This document shows positions 18,739-27,687 of a stretch of 64,000 nucleotides of DNA, piece by piece. The stretch's first letter is position 1. Each line of letters opens with the position of its first letter. The stretch is from NCBI RefSeq assembly GCF_900519355.1, contig NZ_ULHE01000006.1, forward strand, positions 1 through 64,000, in the 5' to 3' direction. A program made the position numbers and the translations under genes. This DNA comes from Corynebacterium lactis. Lineage in GTDB: Bacteria; Actinomycetota; Actinomycetes; Mycobacteriales; Mycobacteriaceae. The notes beneath the pieces were generated by a model. That model saw only the letters and a list, made by a program, of their open reading frames with translations. It did no database searches and was not told the origin of the DNA.

Positions 18739-19887
18739 CTATCGAATGTGGACCTCGAGGAGCGAATGACCCAGGGAAATCGTGTCGCCGTCCGCCAGCA
18801 GCCAATTGTCGATCTGCTCGCCGTTGACGATGGTTCCGTTGGTCGAGTGCAGGTCGACGAGCACCGCGTCCTGGCCGTCCCAGGTGATCTCCGCGTGCTG
18901 GCGGGATACGCCGGTGTCGGGCAGGCGGAAGTCGGAGGCGGTGCCTCGGCCGATGATATTCGAGCCCTCGCGGACCTCGAAGACGCGGTTGGAGCCGTCC
19001 TGCAGTAGCAGCGTCACTGTGTGGGTGGGCGCCGCCGGCGCGGGCTGCTCGGGCTCGACGGCGACCATCGGGCGCGATGCGGTCGGGAATTCCTCGATGT
19101 CGGACGCCTGTTCGTTAAAGGGCTCGCGTTCGTTCGAGGGGCCGCTCTCCGGGCGCTGGAAAGGCTGGGCGGCGCTGGCGGCTGCTCCCGCAGCTCCGAT
19201 GCCTGCGGCGACTGCTCCTGGAGCGCCCGGGGTGCCGAGAGTACCGGAGGTGCTAGGAGTGCCGGGAGTGCCAGGAGCGTCGGTGGGGTTCGGAACAGGT
19301 TCCGGGGTGGGGAACTGCTCCTGCTCCGGGGAGAGGGGGCCGGGGTGGTACGCGGCGGAAGTCGAGGCGGCGTCGCCGGAGTGAGAACCGGCGTCAGGCT
19401 CGTGCCCGGATGCTTCAGCATTGTCGGCGGCGGCATGGTGGCTGTCGGCGGCGGCCGCGTCGTCAAGCTGAGTGTCGAGGCCGACGAACTCGGAGTGCTC
19501 GGTGGTGTCCTCGGTGAAGCGGCTGGCTGTCTTGAGCTGGCCGGTGTGGAGGGAGTCGAGCGCCTGGAGGCGTACGGAGATGACGCCGGAGAAGCCCCAG
19601 CCGTTGTTGCGGCAGTAGCGCGTCATGCGTTCGGCGAGCAGGTGCGGCAGGTTGGGTTCGTTGCCGGAGAGGTTGTTGAAGTCCGCGGCGCTGACGCCGA
19701 TGCGGAAGTCGTTCGGGGCCAGGAATTGCCCGTCGGCGTCCTGCATGAGGAAGTCTTCGATTTCCTGCTTCAGGCACTCTTCGAGCTCGTTCGGCACAAC
19801 CTTGCCGCCGAACACGCGCGCGAAGCCGTTGTCGAGCCCGCGCTGCAGCGAGCTGTCCAGCTTGCGGATGCGTCCTAGGAAGTCCAT
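18739..19887 (-). CDS. fhaA: FHA-domain protein FhaA (DUF3662-FHA)
   Basis: A 382-residue cytoplasmic protein with an N-terminal DUF3662 domain (MDFLGRIRKLDSSLQRGLDN, VFGGKVVPNELEECLKQE) and a C-terminal FHA domain (NIIGRGTASDFRLPDTGVSR, HSTNGTIVNGEQ), joined by an acidic Pro/Gly/Ala/Thr-rich linker of about 150 residues. In mycobacteria FhaA binds phosphorylated MviN/MurJ pseudokinase and regulates peptidoglycan export. I start at ATG 19887 by similarity of the N-terminus; the ribosome binding site is weak, and the longer reading to 20007 begins with unrelated sequence. It heads the operon; 176 bases with a hairpin (near 18695-18720) separate it from fhaB. Confidence 0.9.
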   Translation of the reverse strand: MDFLGRIRKLDSSLQRGLDNGFARVFGGKVVPNELEECLKQEIEDFLMQDADGQFLAPNDFRIGVSAADFNNLSGNEPNLPHLLAERMTRYCRNNGWGFSGVISVRLQALDSLHTGQLKTASRFTEDTTEHSEFVGLDTQLDDAAAADSHHAAADNAEASGHEPDAGSHSGDAASTSAAYHPGPLSPEQEQFPTPEPVPNPTDAPGTPGTPSTSGTLGTPGAPGAVAAGIGAAGAAASAAQPFQRPESGPSNEREPFNEQASDIEEFPTASRPMVAVEPEQPAPAAPTHTVTLLLQDGSNRVFEVREGSNIIGRGTASDFRLPDTGVSRQHAEITWDGQDAVLVDLHSTNGTIVNGEQIDNWLLADGDTISLGHSLLEVHIR

Positions 19888-20199
19888 GTGGTTGTCGAAT
19901 TTCGCCTTCTCCCGCCTGGTGCGCGGTTGCGCGGCGGGTTGCCGTTGTGGTTTGCCGTGGTTGACGCTGGGGTCGCGCCGGGTACAGCAAAAGTACGTAT
20001 AGAGCATCAGTATAGAGCCCTACACCTTTAGTTGAGCCCTAGTCATGGCACAGGTTATTCAAATGTTGTCGAAAGTATATGGGTCTTTTCCTTCGCTAGG
20101 TGATCGCTTTACGACGCCAAAGGTTGCCCAAAAACCGGGTTTTTCCTGCGGGTTTGGTGTTGTGTTGTAAGGGGGTGTTATAGTTTTCTTCGTTCCCAC

Positions 20200-20283
20200 G
20201 GGCGAGTGGCGGAATGGCAGACGCGCTGGCTTCAGGTGCCAGTGTCCTTTACGGACGTGGGGGTTCAAGTCCCCCTTCGCCCA
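20200..20283 (+). tRNA. tRNA-Leu (CAG)
   Basis: An 84-nt type II cloverleaf. Acceptor GGGCGAG pairs with TTCGCCC, anticodon stem CTGGC/GCCAG encloses TTCAGGT with anticodon CAG, and a variable arm (TGTCCTTTACGGACG) precedes the T arm. CCA is not encoded. Its 3' end is the left boundary of the small island to 24.4 kb. Confidence 0.96.
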
Positions 20284-20303
20284 CAGCGAGAAATCCCCGG
20301 AAC
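20282..20303 (+). repeat. Left copy of tRNA-Leu 3' direct repeat
   Basis: A 22-base stretch beginning CACAGCGAGAAATCCCC at the last bases of tRNA-Leu recurs exactly at 24413-24434. It is a possible attachment site (attL-like) or a duplicated tRNA terminator. Confidence 0.5.
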
Positions 20304-20338
20304 GTTGACTTTTCGAAGTTGGCGCTCCGGGGATTTTG
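20291..20338 (+). terminator. Terminator of tRNA-Leu
   Basis: AAATCCCCGGA pairs perfectly with TCCGGGGATTT and ends in TTTTG. A diverged copy is at 24422-24471. Confidence 0.85.
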
Positions 20339-20396
20339 CTATGCGCGGGGTTAAGTAGCAAAAGGGGATGCCGACCGAATCGTGGGGGATTCCACC

Positions 20397-20904
20397 ATGA
20401 ACCGTTCCTCCCCCCCCAACAACGCCGCAAAGCCATCCAGGTCTACAACGCACCAAAGCAGTGACCAAAACCATTAGGGAACTCGGCTACCCCGGCGGAT
20501 GGACCTTGTACAAGTGGTTACGCCAGCCAGCTAAACCTGGTCGCCCCCGCAAGCAAGTACGCACTCTCGCTCGCTACCCGTGGCACGTAAACCTCCAGGC
20601 GGTGGAACTGTTCAACCAAGGACAGCGGCCAGAAGACATTGCTCAAGAATGTGGCTTGGTATCGAAGATGAGTTTCTACTCATGGGCACAACGGTATTGC
20701 GACGAGGGACAATGGGGTCTGATGAACGAAAAAGGAAGTCGAAGAACACTCACGCCTCCCAACCGATCCAGCGCTAGAAAAGTCACTGTCTGATGATCTA
20801 CTTGAACTAAAAAAGCAACAAGCGCAGTTCCTCGTCGACAAGGCCGTGTTGAAAAAGGAGTTCGACCTGGTAAAAAGACATCAGCGCCCATCTCCGGCAG
20901 ACTG
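20397..20904 (+). pseudogene. IS3-family OrfA, frameshifted
   Basis: Fragments of the helix-turn-helix OrfA appear in more than one frame. KAIQVYNA at about 20428 passes to VTKTIRELGYPGGWTLYKWL (20461 onward), then the frame shifts again near 20750 into LSDDLLELKKQQAQFLVDKA and KKEFDLVKRHQRPSPAD. The order matches OrfA with its leucine-zipper C-terminus. At least two frameshifts make it non-functional. Confidence 0.75.
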
Positions 20905-20948
20905 AGCAATAAACAGAAAACTGACGTGGTTGACGCTTTCCCCTATCG

Positions 20949-21761
20949 ATGCTCTTGGCATCTATGGGGCTTGCTGCATCGGGTTTTTACTATCACTTCA
21001 AGCAGAGTGCTGCCGAAGACAAGTATGCCTGCATCCGGCAGGTACTCCATCAGATTGATGTCGCTTCCTACAACACTTACGGGTATAGGCGTATGTGGTG
21101 CCAGTCGCTCCATCGAGGAATCGGCATCAGTGAAAAAGTTGTCCGACGGCTCATGAGGCAAGAGAACATCACACCGCGATTCCCACGGCGCAGATGGCGT
21201 ATTCCAGTTACCAAGGGGGAAATCTCGCCGGCTCCAAGAAACCTGGTCAATCGGAATTTTCATGCCAGTGGCCCCAATCAATTATGGCTGACTGATATCA
21301 GCGTTTTTGCCACCATTGAGGGTCGGGTGTACTTCTCGGTGGTTATTGATTGCTTTGACGGCAAAGTTGTCGCTGCGCGAACTAGTACTAACCCGACCAT
21401 GGAGCTAGCTGGGTCAACGCTGCATGATGAAATCATGGCAGAGCGTCCAGCAGATGATGGGATCCTTGTGCTTCATTCTGATCGTGGTGCGCACTGTCGT
21501 GGGCGGAGTTGGCAAGGTCTTACCGCGCGATACGGGATTACCCGGTCTACGTCGAAAAAGGGATACAGCCCTGACAACGCCGCCTGTGAGGAGTTCTTCG
21601 GTCGGAGGGAAAACGAATTATTTTATGGGAAGACGTGGATCACCAATAAGGAAATGGAAGAGGTCTTCGTTACTTACGTTGAGTTCTACAATAATTGCCG
21701 GATCAAGGTGGGGTTGCGTGGGATGAGTATCGCGGGCTACCGCATGCTTGCAGTCGCGTGA
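20949..21761 (+). pseudogene. IS3-family OrfB transposase, N-terminus damaged
   Basis: A 270-residue open frame with the DDE catalytic triad: Asp in WLTDISVF, Asp in LHSDRGAHC and Glu in SPDNAACEEFFG, plus the typical C-terminus (VGLRGMSIAGYRML). Upstream of MLLASMGLAASGFYYH the expected N-terminal codons are in another frame and partly deleted (near 20925-20945), so the programmed OrfA-OrfB fusion cannot form. Transposition is unlikely unless supplied in trans. Confidence 0.8.
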
Positions 21762-21790
21762 GGGTGAAACTGTCTAACAAAACGTCCGCA

Positions 21791-22068
21791 TCCCCAAAAG
21801 ATCCTTTGCCCGGGCGATGCTGGCCCGACAACTGTCGCCCGTTGTTCGCTATCCGCGGTACTGGAAAACGCTGTACGGCACGTCAGGTGGATCGGATACG
21901 AAAAGCAGGTTCGTATCAGGGCCGGTGCAGATCGCAGGGATCTTCTACTGCCCTACTGCAGTGTCGGTCATCGCGGGGCAAGAAGATGGTTCGCCGTATG
22001 ACAGAGTTGCTGGAAACAGATGAGTTTCGGGCCCATGACCAATTGATTCGGCGTCTTTCCCACTTCTG
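21791..22068. other. Unassigned stretch in the island
   Basis: About 280 bases after the IS remnant. Short peptide runs such as RRMTELLETDEFRAHDQLIRR suggest decayed coding DNA, but no family is recognised. Confidence 0.35.
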
Positions 22069-22641
22069 ATGGGCACAAACGGGCGGCCCAATCTCGCCGT
22101 AACGACATTGGGTAGACCACGACACGTCAAGACGCAATTGCCGCCATTACGCCAGGTGCTGGTCCATCCTGCTGTCCAGCGCCACGTCCGGTGCCCGCTG
22201 AAACCGGAGTCCATCATCTTGCCACCGAAAGGTACTCCGACCTTGGAGTCACCCGCTGGTGCCGACAGAATCGACTGTTACAGGAACTCCCAGGTCATTG
22301 TCACTATTAGAGAGGAACAGATTCGCATGATGCAGCCTGGATTGGTGCTGAGATCTTGGGAGTATGCGCTGTACTACGAAGTAGCGCGGAGTCCGACTGA
22401 GCAACGATTTTCGATCATGAAGTCGGAACACTGCACCGGATTTGAGAGCCTTAAGAGGGCGTGGAGACGTCAGTCTATAATCAGAATCATCCTGGCGCTG
22501 CAAGTAGATGAGACCAATCGTGTCATCCAGTGGGGATGGAATAGCAGTAGAAAAGGCTATACCGGGTCGACGGTGCGAAGGTGGGGACAACTGCGAGCAA
22601 ATCTTGGCCATGCGCTGATATTGACACCCCCGCGCACGTAG
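22069..22641 (+). pseudogene. Possible transposase C-terminal fragment
   Basis: The second half of this open frame, from about 22327, reads LRSWEYALYYEVARSPTEQR, then FSIMKSEHCTGFESLKRAWR and IIRIILALQVDETNRV. This resembles the catalytic C-terminus of transposases that end with a TxEQRFSxMK block and a helix of the form AL.V..TN. The first half has no recognisable similarity and no clear start. It is probably a relic; the family is uncertain. Confidence 0.35.
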
Positions 22642-22673
22642 AGCCGCCGAAGGAAAAGTATAGAAAGAGTATC

Positions 22674-24248
22674 ATGAACTTCTTTGTTCCGCAACAAATG
22701 CCACGCTATCGATTCATGCGTTATGTTCGACCGTCGGCCAGTGAAAGGATGGGATCCCCCGAACTTCCTTCTCTTTTCCCGATGCGACCTGAGACCCGAG
22801 AAATGCGTGTGGGTGTAGATGTTGAGACAATTCGTGTGCCCAGTGTTGAGCTTCTTGAAATTTTGAAGCGTGATGAAACGCTGCCTATCTTGCTCGTGCA
22901 TAACGAGGAAAGTCCGCCAGATGTGTGGCTGAACTGGGTGAGCTGCCGTGAATGGTACCAGTGGGAGTATGGATCCGGAGGAGAATCATCAAAGCTTTTG
23001 GATTCTACGCTTGTCCCGGTTGCTGGATATAAGGGCGACGAACGCTTCTTCGCTTCACAAGGAACATTCTTCGATGTATACACTCAACTCGATGAAGTTG
23101 TGCATTCTGATATTTCGTCCAGCTCACTCTCGTTAGAAGAACGTCAACGGGAAGCGGCATTGACCGCCGCCGCCTCCGCAATTGGTGTCGATGTAATTGT
23201 CACGTACGCGCCCACTGCGATGAGGCACGATGTTGCTGACAATGACAGAATCTTGAGCGTAACACCGTCCCAGCTTGTCCCACTTTACGGCCACTATCTC
23301 CGCATGACCGGAAACGTCGCCTTTGAAACCCGACAAGGAGAACTTGTTGGGGGAGGGACCTTTAGATACTCAAGCCGATCGCCAAGCATCATCGACCTTC
23401 GTCTTCAGGGGGTCAAGGCATCTGTCCCACATTTTGATGCGATATTACTTATGGCATTTCATGCTGGCGATAGAACTATTATTCAATCTGCCCAAGCAAT
23501 AGAGTTGCGTTTGGCCCGCGCTTCGAGGGCGGTTGATGAACTATTGGCGGCATTGGGAAATGAGAGCCATTCTGAAGGTGGAAAGGCCGATGTGGCGGAA
23601 GTCTGTGCTGAAGCGTTTGACAGGATTATGTTATATCTAAATTCTGCGATGGAGCGTTATGCGCGGCTGGTCAGAATATTGGCTGATTCGGAATTGGAAA
23701 AAGAGCCGAGAAACGCCAACCTTACGTCAAGGATAGAACTGGACAAGATAATTGCAGGCTTTAGGCCTAGCGTGGCTGCTGATGAACTGCGTTCTCTACA
23801 ATCTTACGCGCGTTTAGTTGGACAATTGCGGCATATGATCCACTCTCTTCCGCTGGATACCCGGCATCAATTCTCCAGGGGGTATGGATCGTTTCGATCG
23901 GTCGCACTGACGGTTGAGGACATTCCCGAGTTTAATGAGCCGGGGAATCCGTTAAATCAGGAGCAGTTCGATCGTCTCGGCGTTTGGCTTTCTGACAGCT
24001 CTAATGGTTGCGGTGAAACGACCAGAGTGGCTGATATTGCAACGGTATCGACGACACTATTTGGAAAGTCCATTCGCTACATTGATGAGTTGTCGCGATT
24101 CTTGCTAGTGGGCGAGGTCGATACTTCGGTTTGGGCGAATCCTCATCGTGTACTTGGTTGTCTGCGAGGCGGACCTGACAACCTGTTTGAGGAGCATCCG
24201 GGCGAGGCGATGCATCGGAGGATGCTTGGATGGGCGGAGTTCGACTAA
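22674..24248 (+). CDS. Island protein of unknown function (524 residues)
   Basis: A long intact frame starting at ATG 22674 (MNFFVPQQMPRYRFMRYVRP) with a weak GAAAGAG upstream; an earlier ATG at 22581 overlaps the preceding relic. I do not recognise the family. The N-terminal 270 residues are mixed alpha/beta; the C-terminal half, from about RTIIQSAQAIELRLARASRA, looks largely helical. There are no membrane segments or nucleotide-binding loops. Base composition is near 50 percent GC, well below the neighbours, and it is the only intact gene of the island, so it was probably acquired horizontally. A defence or cargo role is only a suggestion from position. Confidence 0.7.
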   Translation: MNFFVPQQMPRYRFMRYVRPSASERMGSPELPSLFPMRPETREMRVGVDVETIRVPSVELLEILKRDETLPILLVHNEESPPDVWLNWVSCREWYQWEYGSGGESSKLLDSTLVPVAGYKGDERFFASQGTFFDVYTQLDEVVHSDISSSSLSLEERQREAALTAAASAIGVDVIVTYAPTAMRHDVADNDRILSVTPSQLVPLYGHYLRMTGNVAFETRQGELVGGGTFRYSSRSPSIIDLRLQGVKASVPHFDAILLMAFHAGDRTIIQSAQAIELRLARASRAVDELLAALGNESHSEGGKADVAEVCAEAFDRIMLYLNSAMERYARLVRILADSELEKEPRNANLTSRIELDKIIAGFRPSVAADELRSLQSYARLVGQLRHMIHSLPLDTRHQFSRGYGSFRSVALTVEDIPEFNEPGNPLNQEQFDRLGVWLSDSSNGCGETTRVADIATVSTTLFGKSIRYIDELSRFLLVGEVDTSVWANPHRVLGCLRGGPDNLFEEHPGEAMHRRMLGWAEFD

Positions 24249-24412
24249 GTAATTGTGTGAGGTGAGGGGGGTAGGGCCTACGTATCGCCGGAGTAACGGA
24301 GCAATCGTTTTCGAGGTAGAAAGATTGCTGGCGCAAAGTCGCGGGAGATCCTGGGCTGGTTGCCGGGATCATGCAAATTGTTTCTGCACGTGACCTGCAT
24401 TCGTAATCCCCA

Positions 24413-24434
24413 CACAGCGAGAAATCCCCGGAAC
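24413..24434 (+). repeat. Right copy of tRNA-Leu 3' direct repeat
   Basis: An exact 22-base copy of 20282-20303, 4,131 bases away, at the far end of the IS and unknown-gene block (attR-like). Confidence 0.5.
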
Positions 24435-24471
24435 ATTGACTCTTTGAAGGGTTGGCGCTCCGGGGATTTTG
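24422..24471 (+). terminator. Terminator after the island gene
   Basis: AAATCCCCGGA pairs with TCCGGGGATTT, followed by TTTTG. It is a near copy of the tRNA-Leu terminator with a changed loop and would end transcription from the unknown gene about 170 bases upstream. Confidence 0.75.
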
Positions 24472-24524
24472 CTCTGCGTGGGGTGGTGCGGTCGAGGGTT
24501 GCACTATCCCGCGTACCCCGCAAA

Positions 24525-24588
24525 TTTTCCAGGATTATGTAGGAAGTAGCGCGAAATTTGGCCGTACTTCCTACATAATCCTGGAAAA
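24525..24588. repeat. Perfect 24-bp inverted repeat with 16-nt spacer
   Basis: The arm at 24525-24548 (TTTTCCAGGATTATG...) is the exact reverse complement of 24565-24588. It lies between convergent genes, has no T tract, and is too long for a simple operator. It could fold as a hairpin RNA, act as a bidirectional terminator, or be a small mobile element. Confidence 0.8.
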
Positions 24589-24691
24589 ACCGCGAGGGGT
24601 GTGAATGACCGGGACGGGTGAGGGCGCGAATGACATCTGCCGCTCACCACCCACAAACCACCACCCACAAACCGCCCCTCGCGCCCACCAC

Positions 24692-25110
24692 CTACCGCCA
24701 GAACTTCTCTGAGCCGGCCTTCTCCGCCATGTTGAACTCGATCATCTCCGCCAGGAGTCCAGGGGCATGGAGTCAGGGGAGCCGTCGGCAGGCCAGGGGA
24801 AGCGGACCATCATCTTGCCGTACGACAGGCCGCGGCGGTCGAACTCGTCGGCGAAGCGTTCGATGCCGGCGCGCTCGGGCGCGATGGCCATGTGCTTCTT
24901 GGCGTAGGAGAAGCCGATGACGAACGTCGCGCCGAGCGTGAACATCGGCTGGTTCCAGGCGATGCGGATGCCGAGGTCCGGGTAGCGCTCGTGGACCCAT
25001 TCCAGGACGGCGAGGGCGACGTCGCGCTGCGTATCGTCGTCGACGTGGGAGAGGTACTCGGCGAAGAAGTCGGCGAGGTTCTCGCCCGGTTGCATGTGTT
25101 GGACAGCCAT
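24692..25110 (-). CDS. DUF1801 (YdhG-like) protein, frameshifted near its end
   Basis: A small protein of the DUF1801/YdhG family (iron-chaperone-like fold, function unclear). From ATG 25110 it reads MAVQHMQPGENLADFFAEYL and passes RIAWNQPMFTLGATFVIGFS, AKKHMAIAPE and KMMVRFPWPADGS. The frame then stops at 24742, but the expected last helix (LLAEMIEFNMAEKAGSEKFW) continues in another frame to a stop at 24692. One base gained or lost near 24750-24785 explains it. Given similar single-base breaks elsewhere in the window, consensus error is possible. Confidence 0.7.
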
Positions 25111-25144
25111 GCGGCGATAGTACAGGGATTGCTTCGGCGCGGGT

Positions 25145-25165
25145 CGAACTTCGCGTCGAAGTTCG
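25145..25165. promoter_or_regulatory. Inverted repeat between divergent genes
   Basis: CGAACTTCG (25145-25153), three bases, then CGAAGTTCG (25157-25165): a perfect 9-bp palindrome between the DUF1801 gene and the divergent MFS gene, a plausible repressor operator for one or both. The cognate regulator is unknown. Confidence 0.4.
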
Positions 25166-25290
25166 CGCCAATCACACCGGCGCGAATAGCCGTATCGCCA
25201 ACCAATTCGGGGTGGGGTGCTCGCAGGATTTGTGCAGGGCATCCAAAGCGCACTTGCATAGAACATTGCATCGGGTGCAATATTCAATAT

Positions 25291-26691
25291 GTGAACACGT
25301 CAACAAAAACGTCTGAATTCGACGCCAAAGCCGCCTGGCCCGCCCTGTGGACCGTGCTGCTCGGCTTCTTTATGATCCTCGTCGACGCGACCATCGTCAC
25401 CGTCGGCATTAACACCATCCAGCACGACCTCGGCGGCCAGCTCGGCAGCGTCATGTGGGTGACCTCGGGCTACCTGCTGGCCTACGCCGTCCCGCTACTC
25501 ATCACAGGCCGCCTGGGCGACCTGTGGGGCATCAAGAAGTCCTACGTCGCGGGCCTGATTATCTTCGTCCTGGCGTCCCTGGCCTGTGGCCTCGCCCCGA
25601 CGATCAACATGCTGATTCTCGCCCGCGTCATCCAGGGCCTCGGCGCCGCGCTGCTGACCCCGCAGACGATGGCGCTGATTACCCGCATGTTCCCGCCGAA
25701 CCGCCGCGGCGCCGCCATGGGCCTGTGGGGCTCCGCAGCAGGCGTCGCTGCGCTGACCGGCCCGCTGGCCGGAGGCATCCTCATCGACCTTCTCAACTGG
25801 CGCTGGATCTTCCTCATCAACGTCCCCCTAGGCCTGATCGGCCTGTACTTCGCCTTCCGCAACGTGCCCGCCTTCAAGACGCACAGCCACCGCATCGACT
25901 ACGGCGGAATTGTGCTGAGCGCTGTCGGCATGTTCCTGCTGGTCTTCGGCATCCAGCAGGGCGAGTCCGCCGGCTGGGCTGGCTGGATCTTCGCCCTCAT
26001 CGCCGCCGGCGTGGTCGTCCTCGCCCTGTTCACCGTGTGGGAGTCCAAGACCTCCTCGGAGCCGCTGATGCCGCTGTTCCTGTTCAAGGACCGCAACTTC
26101 ACGGCGTCGTCAATTGCGATCGCGGTGATGGGCGCGCTGGTGGTCGCCGTGGGCTTCCCCATCATCCTCTACGCGCAAAACGCGCGCGGCTTGACGACGA
26201 TCTCCGCGGCCCTGCTCCTTGTGCCGCAGGCGCTGATTTCCGGCTTCATGTCCCCGTGGACCGGCAAGCTGCTGCGCATGCTGAAGTTCCGGGAGTTCGG
26301 CCTGATTGGTTTCGGCACGTCGGTGGTGGGCATGCTGGCGTTCCACTTCCTGATGCGCGAGGGCGTGTCCATCTTGTGGCTGCTGGTGCCCTCGGCGATC
26401 TTCGGTGTCTCTAATGCGTTCATCTGGGGCACGCTGTCGACCGCCGCGACCCAGAACATCGACCGCGAGCTGGCGGGTGCGGCCTCGGGTGTCTACAACA
26501 CGATCCGCCAGGTCGGCAGCGTGCTCGGCAGCGCCATGATCGCGACCGTGATGCAGGCGGCGCTGACCGACAACCGCGGCGATTTCACCCCGGCCATGAG
26601 TCTGACCATGTGGCTGCCGGTGGCGCTGTCCATCGCGGGCGTCGTGGCCGTTCTGATGATTAAGAACCCGGCTCCGGCGCGGCAGAGCTAG
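25291..26691 (+). CDS. MFS drug-efflux type transporter, DHA2 (EmrB/QacA) family
   Basis: A 466-residue proton-coupled exporter with 14 predicted helices. Motifs include GRLGDLWGIKKSYVAG (motif A), ILARVIQGLGAALLTPQTMA (motif B), GPLAGGILIDLLNWRWIFLI (motif C) and the DHA2-type C-terminal half. I start at GTG 25291 because AATATTCAATAT lies immediately upstream with no ribosome binding site (leaderless type). The open frame reaching back to 24892 reads through the DUF1801 gene on the other strand and is not coding. The substrate is unknown. Confidence 0.9.
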   Translation: MNTSTKTSEFDAKAAWPALWTVLLGFFMILVDATIVTVGINTIQHDLGGQLGSVMWVTSGYLLAYAVPLLITGRLGDLWGIKKSYVAGLIIFVLASLACGLAPTINMLILARVIQGLGAALLTPQTMALITRMFPPNRRGAAMGLWGSAAGVAALTGPLAGGILIDLLNWRWIFLINVPLGLIGLYFAFRNVPAFKTHSHRIDYGGIVLSAVGMFLLVFGIQQGESAGWAGWIFALIAAGVVVLALFTVWESKTSSEPLMPLFLFKDRNFTASSIAIAVMGALVVAVGFPIILYAQNARGLTTISAALLLVPQALISGFMSPWTGKLLRMLKFREFGLIGFGTSVVGMLAFHFLMREGVSILWLLVPSAIFGVSNAFIWGTLSTAATQNIDRELAGAASGVYNTIRQVGSVLGSAMIATVMQAALTDNRGDFTPAMSLTMWLPVALSIAGVVAVLMIKNPAPARQS

Positions 26692-26859
26692 GGGTCAAAG
26701 CTAGGTGCTGCGCAGGGGCGCCTAGCGTGAACGTTTGCGCGTTACACTTCAATTGGTATTGAAAACTGAATCGCTCCTGTAATTGGCGGCTGCGCCTGGT
26801 GGTCGGCTCGTCGGCAGGGGCGATTCCAACCCAATTGAAGGGCGATTGAGGGGCGCGTA

Positions 26860-27653
26860 ATGGCGACAGAAAACAACGAGGCAGTCCGAGCCGGGGAGGG
26901 GGCCCGCAGCGCGACGGCGCTCGGCGGGCTGATTAAGCGGGACTGGATCAATGACCACTACCGGACCATCGCGTGGTGGGTCGGCCTGCTGCTGTTCATC
27001 TTCATCCCCGTGGTGAAGATGCTGCTGGATAACGCCGCGGTCAAAGCCAGCGCCTGGCAGCGCCCGGACCTCGTGCCGGGCAGCCAGCCCTACCTGGACT
27101 ACCTCCAGTCGACGCCGTGGATCTACGTCGCCGTGTCGATGCTCACCATCGCGGTGCTCTACGGCATCTGCTGGGCCTTCGGGGCCCGCTTCTTCGGGCC
27201 TCGGCGTTTCGACGCCCATTTCTTCCGCTGGGTCGCCATCGGCCTGGTGGGCACCGCAATTATCCAGCTCATTACGAAGATCCCCGAGTGGGTGGGCTGG
27301 ACCTCGGCGAGATTGCGAACCAGGCCAGCATCAACCAGAGCCTGGCCGTGATGACCTGGCCGAAGATCATCCTCATGTACGTCGTTTTCCCGGCCCTGAC
27401 CGAGGAGCTGGTCGACCGCGGCCTACTGCAGCGCTACGTACTGTCGAAGTGGCCGCTGGTGGGCGTGGTGGTCTCGGCGCTGGCGTTCGCGTCGATTCAC
27501 TTCACCACGAACTGGTTCCACTTCGCGATGTTCGCGCTCTCCGGCCTGAACTTCGCCTACATCTACCACCGCACGGGCCGCCTGGAGGTCTCCATTACCG
27601 TCCACGCCATTGGCAACCTGTTGATCCTGGTGTGGATCATGGCGACGCTGTAG
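26860..27653 (+). CDS. CPBP-family intramembrane metalloprotease, frameshifted
   Basis: An ABI/CAAX-type membrane protease. Frame 1 runs MATENNEAVRAGEGARS to KIPEWVGW; after about 27300 the protein continues in another frame as LDLGEIANQASINQSLAVMT to the end (LLILVWIMATL). One missing base near 27300 restores about 265 residues. Active-site motifs are in the second part: EELVDRG (EExxxR), FASIHF (FxxxH) and HAIGN (HxxxN). About eight membrane helices are expected. It is convergent with the TetR gene, 34 bases apart. Either a pseudogene or a consensus error. Confidence 0.8.
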
Positions 27654-27687
27654 ACGTCGCTCCAAAAGGTGCTGTGGGGCAGGCTCG

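Larger units (their letters stand above)
20397..21790 (+). mobile_element. IS3-family insertion sequence, degraded
   Basis: OrfA and OrfB of an IS3-type element are both recognisable but broken. The right end probably lies just after OrfB, in CTGTCTAACAAAACGTC near 21770-21790. No matching inverted end is found upstream of OrfA, so the left end is lost. The element is much more AT-rich than its surroundings. Confidence 0.75.
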
